NCBI GenBank assembly: GCA_023701075.1
Contig: JAMPXQ010000020.1
Location: 1-14,636, forward strand
DNA: 14,636 bases
Source: Candidatus Woesearchaeota archaeon
GTDB lineage: Archaea > Nanobdellota > Nanobdellia > Woesearchaeales > GW2011-AR15
Direction: 5' to 3'
The position numbers and the translations under genes are program-made. Shown one piece after another: positions 1-5,041 of this stretch. The notes below the pieces were generated by a model. It was not told where the DNA came from. It worked only from the letters and a program-made list of their open reading frames with translations, and searched no databases. Every line of letters starts with the position of its first letter. The first letter of the stretch is position 1.

Positions 1-47
1 ACAATGTTCTGCCTTATCACTGAATTTACAGGCCTTCCTCTGCTCAT
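1..47 (-). CDS. Partial gene, N-terminus of possible DNA-binding protein
   Basis: Only the first 15 codons are inside the window; the gene continues past the left edge. The minus-strand frame opens with ATG at 47 and reads MSRGRPVNSVIRQNI. A basic RGRP start followed by S-x-x-R-Q-N-I resembles, from memory, the beginnings of small archaeal winged-helix regulators; this is inference from a very short stretch. Support for a real start is the TATA element TATTTAAA (minus strand, positions 70-77), centred about 27 nt upstream, as expected for a leaderless archaeal transcript. It is divergent from the methyltransferase gene that follows. A chance open frame cannot be excluded. Confidence 0.5.
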   Translation of the reverse strand, partial: MSRGRPVNSVIRQNI

Positions 48-69
48 ATTTTAATTTTATTGATAGTGG

Positions 70-77
70 TTTAAATA
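70..77 (-). promoter_or_regulatory. TATA box for the left-edge gene
   Basis: TTTAAATA on the plus strand is TATTTAAA on the minus strand, centred about 27 nt upstream of the ATG at 47. The motif is nearly symmetrical, so it could also be read rightward, but the methyltransferase has its own better placed TATA box. Confidence 0.5.
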
Positions 78-145
78 TTTTTACCTTATAGAAAATAATT
101 CAAAAACATATAGTGCTTGTCATCTTGGATTCTTTCTGATAACTA

Positions 146-154
146 TTTATATAT
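146..154 (+). promoter_or_regulatory. TATA box of the tRNA methyltransferase gene
   Basis: TTTATATAT is centred about 27 nt upstream of the ATG at 177, so transcription should begin at or next to that codon (leaderless). This is the main reason for preferring ATG 177 over the in-frame TTG at 117, which lies upstream of this TATA box. Confidence 0.6.
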
Positions 155-176
155 CTCCTGGCTTTTGATATGGTTT

Positions 177-1088
177 ATGAAATGTTTCATCCGGCTGCTC
201 AGATCAAACCTTGATTTGGCAAGGGAGGAGGTTTTGGCTCTGACAAGAGCGGATCATGGTGGTTTTGGAGATATCCTGATTACAGATTATTCAATGGGAC
301 TGGAGAAAAGGCTAGGTTTTTCCCATGCCATTTTCAGATTCCTCTTCACATGCACTAAAGGCAGCTTGGTCAAAGAGATAGAGGGATATGATTGGGATAA
401 GGTCTATGATTCAGATTTCTGTGTCAGGGCTCATGATACGCACATATCTGAAAGAGAGATAGCAAAGAAGATATTTCGCAGGCTGAAGGATCCGAAAGTG
501 AATCTGAGATCTCCGAAGACAAAGATAGTTTTCTTCCAGCGTGATGATATGATAGTTGCAGGCATCCATATGCATGATGTCGATAAGTCTTTTCAATCAA
601 GGAAGGCACATCTCCGCCCAAGTCTGCACCCGACATCTCTTCACCCAGGCCTTGCAAGGGCATGCATAAATCTTTCTGGTGTTGCAAAGGGGGCATTGGT
701 GGATCCATTCTGTGGATCTGGGGGGTTGCTTATCGAGGCTGGGTTGATGGGTTATGATATATCAGGCTATGATATCGATGAAGGCCAGATAGCTAGGGCA
801 AGGAAGAATTTATCCCATTATGGTATCAGCTGCAGGTTAGAGAAGCAAGATGCGCTTGAGCTGGCAGGAAGGTATGATGTCATAGTCACAGATTTGCCTT
901 ACGGCAAGAGTTCAAAGATGGCGTCCGACCTCTATGATGCTTTTTTTAGGCACGGGAAGAGCCTGGCAAGAAAGATGGTTGTCGTTATGAATAAGGATTA
1001 TAGTCCAATAGGCTGGAATATAGAAAAAAGATTCAGTGTCTATGTGCATAGGTCAATGACCAGGAAGATCATGGTTCTCTCTCAGTGA
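177..1088 (+). CDS. trmG10: TrmG10-type tRNA (guanine10-N2) methyltransferase
   Basis: This is a class I SAM-dependent methyltransferase of the archaeal Trm-G10/Trm11 family, which methylates the exocyclic N2 of guanine 10 in tRNA. The first ~150 residues fit the N-terminal ferredoxin-like plus THUMP RNA-binding module, followed by the family link with R-P-S-L-H-P (around residue 145). SAM motif I is DPFCGSGG at residues 176-183, motif II-like acidic residues follow in GYDIDEGQ, and the catalytic motif is DLPYG at residues 239-243, the version typical of this family. I chose ATG 177 (303 residues) because the conserved N-terminus FIRLLRSNLDLAREE begins there and a TATA box sits 27 nt upstream; the frame stays open to a TTG at 117. 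The 3' end overlaps the convergent surface gene by 20 nt. The exact position (G10) is a family inference. Confidence 0.85.
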   Translation: MKCFIRLLRSNLDLAREEVLALTRADHGGFGDILITDYSMGLEKRLGFSHAIFRFLFTCTKGSLVKEIEGYDWDKVYDSDFCVRAHDTHISEREIAKKIFRRLKDPKVNLRSPKTKIVFFQRDDMIVAGIHMHDVDKSFQSRKAHLRPSLHPTSLHPGLARACINLSGVAKGALVDPFCGSGGLLIEAGLMGYDISGYDIDEGQIARARKNLSHYGISCRLEKQDALELAGRYDVIVTDLPYGKSSKMASDLYDAFFRHGKSLARKMVVVMNKDYSPIGWNIEKRFSVYVHRSMTRKIMVLSQ

Positions 1089-4000
1089 TTTTTGACCTTA
1101 TTGCAAGAAATATGGCAACAGACATGGAGACAGTGAAGGCGATCAGTATCTCTTTTAGATAAGGTGTGTCATTTATGTTTAATTTTAGCAGCCATTCCAT
1201 CGGTGAGTCATCTTCTATCCTGCTCTGGCTTACAAGGTATTTGCATCCCTGGATGACAGAATCTATGACGACGATTGCTTCATCATGCTGTCCATTCTCA
1301 ATAAGGTAATTCGCCCGTTTTAGGAATTCATTCAGTTCGATGCATTCAGGATTGCTGCTGAGCAGGTCTCTTGCAAAGGTTATCTTTGTTGAGGATAATG
1401 CACTATCGCCTTTAGATTTCTCTAATGCGTTGATATGGAGGGTTGATTTCTCTTTATAGAAAGGTTCGCTGACATTAGCATAGACAATGATTACGTAATT
1501 ATTATAAATCTTGTAATCTTCTATTATTATATCAGTCTTATATGATTCTGCAGGCACTAACTGGGGGATATAATCATTCGAGAAGCTGATTTTTGCAGTG
1601 CTGGAATTTGTCCTGGCAGCAAGCTTTATCCCAAGCAGTGTCTTGTTCCCTGAATTTATCACCTGGATTATCTGTCTCAGTGTATTGTTGTTATATATTG
1701 TTGCAGGTTCAGGGTTCAATATGTCTAAGAAGATGTCCTTTTGTATCTCGACTTCCTGTATGACTGTATAAGATCTTGATTTGCTGCTGGATCCGCTGTT
1801 TGATGAGGATGAGCCTTCAGTCTCAGGCACATCTAATACTTCTATGGTTACATTGTTGCTGCTCTTTGATCCAAGTCCGTCAGAAGCGGTGAAGACAATA
1901 GTTTCTGTGCCTATGGCGACAGGGGTGAATATGACATCATCTCCGCTATAGGTTATGGTGACTTTGGTAGCAGGTGAATTGGTATATGTCAAAGTGTCAT
2001 TGTCAGGATCATTGAACCTTATATTGCCTACCCCGCCGCTCAAGTAATCGTTCCATCTGAATTGCTGGGTTATGTTGCTGACATCAGGCAGGCTGCTGTT
2101 TAGGAGAGGTGCCCTGTTATAATTATGCACAAGGATATGCCATGTGAAATTTACGCTATGTGCAATGCTTCCGGACACATTGTCATAGACAGTGAGGATG
2201 ACATCATGGCTGCCGTTCTGGTTGAAGCTGAAATATTTGGTGTAGTTTTTTGAACTGGTTATATAGTCACCGTCAAGAGTCCAATTGTATAATAGCGGAT
2301 CGCCTTCGGGGTCATAGGTCTGGTGTGCAAAATACACAGTGGAATTCTCAGTTGCATTTGTATATGTGTAATATAGTGTTCGCTCCAGCCAGGAGGTGTC
2401 CATAGGTCGATCATGTGGTGTTATATTAGCTATCACCGGCGGAGTCGTCCTGTTTATTATCGTGAGATTCCAAAGGATTGAATCTGTCAGGTTAGATGCA
2501 TCCCGTACGCTTATGTTTATCCTATATTCACCGTTGGCAGTGGAATTTGGGGTGAATGAGATTATTCCTTCTCCGGAGATGTTGAATAGTGTCTGGCCGT
2601 TCAGGAACCTTGACGTGAACACAAGATCATCTGTTTGTCCGCAGGAGATATCTCCATCAGCAGTATCAAGCCCTATATTTGCATAATAGGCCAGCTCTTC
2701 CAATATTGTTTCGTTCCTGACGCTCGGCAGCTGTGGTGTATCAGGGCTAGCCAGGATCTCAAGATTGAATGTAGTAGAATTGATGATGCCAACGCTGTCA
2801 TTGATGATTATCCCTATGCTATAGTTTCCGGTGAATGAGCAGTTAGGGGTGAAGTTTATCATTCCTGCAGATGAGATGCTAAATAGGCTGGAGTTGTCAG
2901 TGAACGTATCGAAATCATCCTCTATGTCTGTAGCGTTTATCTTGAATTCAAAAATCATGTCCTCATATGCAGTCTGGTCATCAGGGACCTGGTCAAAATA
3001 AGGGGCATAATTGTTTCTCACTGTGATGTTCAGCCGTGATGTATTGGAAGCATCAGAAGAGTCGTTCACGCGGATAAGGTAATGATAGCTTCCAACAAAA
3101 CTTGCATTAGGGAGGAAGCTTATCCTTCCGCTAGTCGCATTGAGTGTCAGTGTCGGGCAAAGCCCTCCGCATGATGATGAGTTGTCCCAATAGGCCAAAG
3201 ATTCATCTGCATCAGTCAATATGTCTGGGTCAGTCCCATTTAAGTAATAGAAGAATCTAACTCCTGTATATGCCGAAAGGTTGAGTATATCTCTGTTATT
3301 ATGGCTGTTCTGTGCATGGCTATATCTGTTGAGATAAGGCGCATCATTGATATTTGTCAGGTTCAGGAACACATCTTGTGATACAGTCACTTTGCTGTCA
3401 GTCACCATGATTGTTATGTTTGAGCAATATATATGCGTATTATTGAGCGTGACATTGATGAGCGCAGAGGCATTGTTATGGCTGGTCTCTATTGTCTCAA
3501 TCTCCCATATGTCAATGCCGCATTCAGCAGAGACTGAGAAATTGAGGAGATCCAAGTCATCATCAGTTGCATTGATATACAGCAGGAATTCTTGGCCCTC
3601 TGTCCCGGAGGCATTAGGTATATCCAAGAACACAGGGTCATGGTTGACAGGAATGACTTCTAGGTTGAAGTAATCGCTGTAGCAAAGGCTTGCATTATTT
3701 GGGTCGCAAACAATGAATGTGATTGTATAGTTCCCTCTGTCAGAATAATTCGCTTTCCTGTTGTTGGTCAGCCTTAGCGTGACATCATGGCCATTGCTGC
3801 TGATATTCTCTATTCTTTCAGGATTATATGAAGAGTTGACATCGAAACTGAACGGTCCGTTAGGTGTCTCTTCATCATCTACTGAGATATTATATGTCAT
3901 GGTCTCATTTTCATAGATGGTGAAGTTATCTAGGTCAGCAAAGTAAGGCCTGTCATTTATCGGGGTGACATTTAGATATAATGTCATCCCTACGATGTTT

Positions 4001-4611
4001 GTACCGTCTCTTACAAGGAAGTCATATGCATCATTTATTGTAGTATTTGATTCTGCAGTCGGGCTGCATGCTATAGCACCTGAGGCGCTATTTATGGTGC
4101 AGTAGTCATCACCTTGAGTAGATAGCTTAGAATAGATGAGCGTATCTCCGTCAGCATCTGTAGATGCCAGGGCGAATGTATAATTCTGGCCTTCTGTTAT
4201 GCGTTCATATTCACCGATATTCATACCTGAGATATTCGTGACATAGGGCGTAGCAGGAGGCGAATTGGCAATTGTAATCCTATCGCTTCTTGTTTCTGAT
4301 AATAGGTCTGTTGAATTCTCTGCTCTGACAGTGCAGTTCCATCGCTGTCCTTTTTTAGTATATGTATGAGAGAGGATATCAGGGCTTGTGCTATTTATTG
4401 TCGTCCGGAATAACACTGAATTATTGTACCATGATACATTCACCTGCGTGTTTCCGCTTACAGTGAAATGACAAGAGAGGTTGGTTGTAGTTGTCGCATT
4501 GTCAGGCAGGATATTTACGCTGGAGAGGTTCAGGGAAGAGAGTGCTGGGGCTATAAGTGCAAGTACCAAGGCAAATAATATGCTTTTTGCAGTTATGCTG
4601 TTTTTTCCCAT
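1069..4611 (-). CDS. Giant Ig/cadherin-repeat surface glycoprotein, membrane anchored
   Basis: This 1180-residue exported protein starts with a signal peptide (MGKNS then a hydrophobic stretch to about residue 26). An N-terminal Ig-like domain is followed by a series of cadherin-like/putative-Ig modules. They show repeated D-x-D-x-D or D-P-D-x-D calcium-type turns, the phrase I-x-F-x-P-N-x-S/T, and N-x-A/R-P-Y/V linkers. A PKD-like module sits near 730-835 (YDPEGDPLLYNW) and another cadherin-like module near 850-925. A Ser-rich linker (932-950) leads to a CARDB/NEW3-like beta domain (~955-1065), a TPR-like helical pair (~1090-1135) and one transmembrane helix (~1152-1171) with a short basic tail. 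By hand count there are more than 60 N-x-S/T sequons, so heavy N-glycosylation is likely. ATG 4611 is chosen over 4713 because it starts the signal peptide and has a TATA-like box upstream. Adhesion or envelope role is inferred. Confidence 0.8.
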   Translation of the reverse strand: MGKNSITAKSILFALVLALIAPALSSLNLSSVNILPDNATTTTNLSCHFTVSGNTQVNVSWYNNSVLFRTTINSTSPDILSHTYTKKGQRWNCTVRAENSTDLLSETRSDRITIANSPPATPYVTNISGMNIGEYERITEGQNYTFALASTDADGDTLIYSKLSTQGDDYCTINSASGAIACSPTAESNTTINDAYDFLVRDGTNIVGMTLYLNVTPINDRPYFADLDNFTIYENETMTYNISVDDEETPNGPFSFDVNSSYNPERIENISSNGHDVTLRLTNNRKANYSDRGNYTITFIVCDPNNASLCYSDYFNLEVIPVNHDPVFLDIPNASGTEGQEFLLYINATDDDLDLLNFSVSAECGIDIWEIETIETSHNNASALINVTLNNTHIYCSNITIMVTDSKVTVSQDVFLNLTNINDAPYLNRYSHAQNSHNNRDILNLSAYTGVRFFYYLNGTDPDILTDADESLAYWDNSSSCGGLCPTLTLNATSGRISFLPNASFVGSYHYLIRVNDSSDASNTSRLNITVRNNYAPYFDQVPDDQTAYEDMIFEFKINATDIEDDFDTFTDNSSLFSISSAGMINFTPNCSFTGNYSIGIIINDSVGIINSTTFNLEILASPDTPQLPSVRNETILEELAYYANIGLDTADGDISCGQTDDLVFTSRFLNGQTLFNISGEGIISFTPNSTANGEYRINISVRDASNLTDSILWNLTIINRTTPPVIANITPHDRPMDTSWLERTLYYTYTNATENSTVYFAHQTYDPEGDPLLYNWTLDGDYITSSKNYTKYFSFNQNGSHDVILTVYDNVSGSIAHSVNFTWHILVHNYNRAPLLNSSLPDVSNITQQFRWNDYLSGGVGNIRFNDPDNDTLTYTNSPATKVTITYSGDDVIFTPVAIGTETIVFTASDGLGSKSSNNVTIEVLDVPETEGSSSSNSGSSSKSRSYTVIQEVEIQKDIFLDILNPEPATIYNNNTLRQIIQVINSGNKTLLGIKLAARTNSSTAKISFSNDYIPQLVPAESYKTDIIIEDYKIYNNYVIIVYANVSEPFYKEKSTLHINALEKSKGDSALSSTKITFARDLLSSNPECIELNEFLKRANYLIENGQHDEAIVVIDSVIQGCKYLVSQSRIEDDSPMEWLLKLNINDTPYLKEILIAFTVSMSVAIFLAIRSKITEREP

Positions 4612-4629
4612 TTTTCGATCGGCATTTTT

Positions 4630-4637
4630 AGATAAAT
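4630..4637 (-). promoter_or_regulatory. TATA-like box of the giant surface gene
   Basis: TTTATCTA on the minus strand is centred about 23 nt upstream of the ATG at 4611. That is slightly close but compatible with a near-leaderless transcript, and it supports 4611 over the longer in-frame start at 4713. Confidence 0.4.
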
Positions 4638-4643
4638 GTAAGG

Positions 4644-4711
4644 GCCAGGCATGGATTTTTGGGGGTGTACCTTTGGAGAACCGGACCAAGGAACATACAT
4701 TCATGCCTGGC
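4644..4711. repeat. Long imperfect hairpin between RHH gene and surface gene
   Basis: GCCAGGCATG at 4644-4653 and CATGCCTGGC at 4702-4711 are a perfect 10-bp inverted pair. Inside them a second stem can form between TGTACCTTTGG (4666-4676) and CCAAGGAACA (4686-4695), with one bulge and one mismatch around a 9-nt loop. The element fills nearly all of the space between the stop of the small RHH gene (4718) and the TATA box of the giant surface gene (about 4634). It could be a 3' structure on the RHH transcript, a protein-binding site, or a remnant of a small mobile element; the sequence does not decide. Confidence 0.5.
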
Positions 4712-4717
4712 ATTCCT

Positions 4718-4846
4718 TCATTTTTGTTTTATTTTCTCCTCTATCGCAGATAATACGAATTCTTTTAATGAGACCTCATCGATGGCGCATTTTATCTTGA
4801 CTTTCTTGTGCAGGTCATCGGGGATCTCGATATTGATGTTTGTCAT
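4718..4846 (-). CDS. Small ribbon-helix-helix DNA-binding protein (42 aa)
   Basis: The 42-residue frame opens with MTNINIEIPDDLHKKVK, a beta-strand with alternating polar and hydrophobic residues, then two helices containing SLKEFVLSAIEEKI. This is the classic Arc/CopG/ParD-type ribbon-helix-helix (RHH) layout: the strand pairs in a dimer and enters the DNA major groove. Such proteins act as autorepressors or antitoxins. No toxin gene lies beside it, so it looks like an orphan regulator. The TATA element TATATTAA (minus strand) is centred 27 nt upstream of its ATG, giving a leaderless transcript, and ACTTA-type repeats crowd that promoter, suggesting autoregulation. The next gene on the same strand is the giant surface protein, 106 nt downstream, a possible second target. 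The fold call is firm for so short a protein; targets are inference. Confidence 0.8.
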   Translation of the reverse strand: MTNINIEIPDDLHKKVKIKCAIDEVSLKEFVLSAIEEKIKQK

Positions 4847-4852
4847 TTTATA

Positions 4853-4906
4853 ACTTAGTTAATTAAACTTAATATACTTAGTAAACTTAGTTAATTAACT
4901 TATTTA
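4853..4906. promoter_or_regulatory. Operator-like array of ACTTA nonamers
   Basis: Five copies of a 9-bp unit starting ACTTA begin at 4853, 4867, 4876, 4885 and 4898: ACTTAGTTA, ACTTAATAT, ACTTAGTAA, ACTTAGTTA and ACTTATTTA. Three in the middle are directly tandem. A 15-bp direct repeat, AACTTAGTTAATTAA, occurs at 4852-4866 and 4884-4898, and AGTTAATTAACT at 4889-4900 is a perfect palindrome. The array covers the core promoter of the RHH gene, with one 15-bp copy on each side of its TATA box. It is the likely binding site of that RHH protein, by analogy with RHH repressors such as plasmid omega that bind tandem short repeats. Confidence 0.65.
4869..4876 (-). promoter_or_regulatory. TATA box of the RHH gene
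   Basis: TATATTAA on the minus strand is centred about 27 nt upstream of the ATG at 4846 and lies inside the ACTTA repeat array, so a repressor bound there would compete with TBP. Confidence 0.5.
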
Positions 4907-4910
4907 TATA
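4903..4910. promoter_or_regulatory. Second TATA-like element, target unclear
   Basis: TTTATATA can be read in both directions. Rightward it predicts a start near 4932, where no open frame of useful length begins, so it would give a ~110-nt leader to the beta-helix gene or a small RNA. Leftward (TATATAAA) it would give the RHH gene a leader of about 35 nt. The 4911-4986 stretch beyond it shows no gene or clear structure. Confidence 0.3.
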
Positions 4911-4989
4911 GCTTTCTGATAAGAGAGATGGGCATGTAATGTTTCAGAATGATTAGCAGTAATTTGCCAGTGGGCTTGCTAAAAAACTA

Positions 4990-4996
4990 TTTATAC
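4990..4996 (+). promoter_or_regulatory. TATA box of the beta-helix surface gene
   Basis: TTTATAC, preceded by an A-run and ACTA, is centred 25 nt upstream of an in-frame ATG at 5018, predicting transcription to start about there. The likelier translation start, ATG 5042, would then have a ~25-nt leader containing a Shine-Dalgarno sequence. Confidence 0.5.
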
Positions 4997-5029
4997 TAGG
5001 AGATTAATAATTAACAGATGATTTATTCT

Positions 5030-5037
5030 GGAGAGGT
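5030..5037 (+). promoter_or_regulatory. Ribosome binding site deciding start 5042
   Basis: GGAGAGGT lies 4 nt before the ATG at 5042. It is one of few recognisable Shine-Dalgarno sequences in the window and supports 5042 over the in-frame ATG 5018. Confidence 0.5.
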
Positions 5038-5041
5038 TAAT

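Noticed and set aside
117..176. N-terminal extension of the methyltransferase from TTG 117
   Set aside because: The extra 20 residues are hydrophobic and unlike the family start, and the TATA box at 146-154 lies inside them.
4644..4711. Insertion-sequence terminal repeats
   Set aside because: Only 68 bp, no transposase and no target-site duplication visible.
4612..4713. Longer start of the giant surface protein at 4713
   Set aside because: The extension crosses the hairpin and TATA-like box and would bury the signal peptide behind 34 residues.
4718..4846. Toxin-antitoxin pair
   Set aside because: The RHH protein resembles antitoxins, but the flanking genes are large surface proteins and no small toxin frame is seen.
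4852..4906. CRISPR array or plasmid-type replication origin
   Set aside because: The units are 9 bp, AT-rich and not separated by unique spacers, and no replication gene is near; the position over a promoter fits an operator better.
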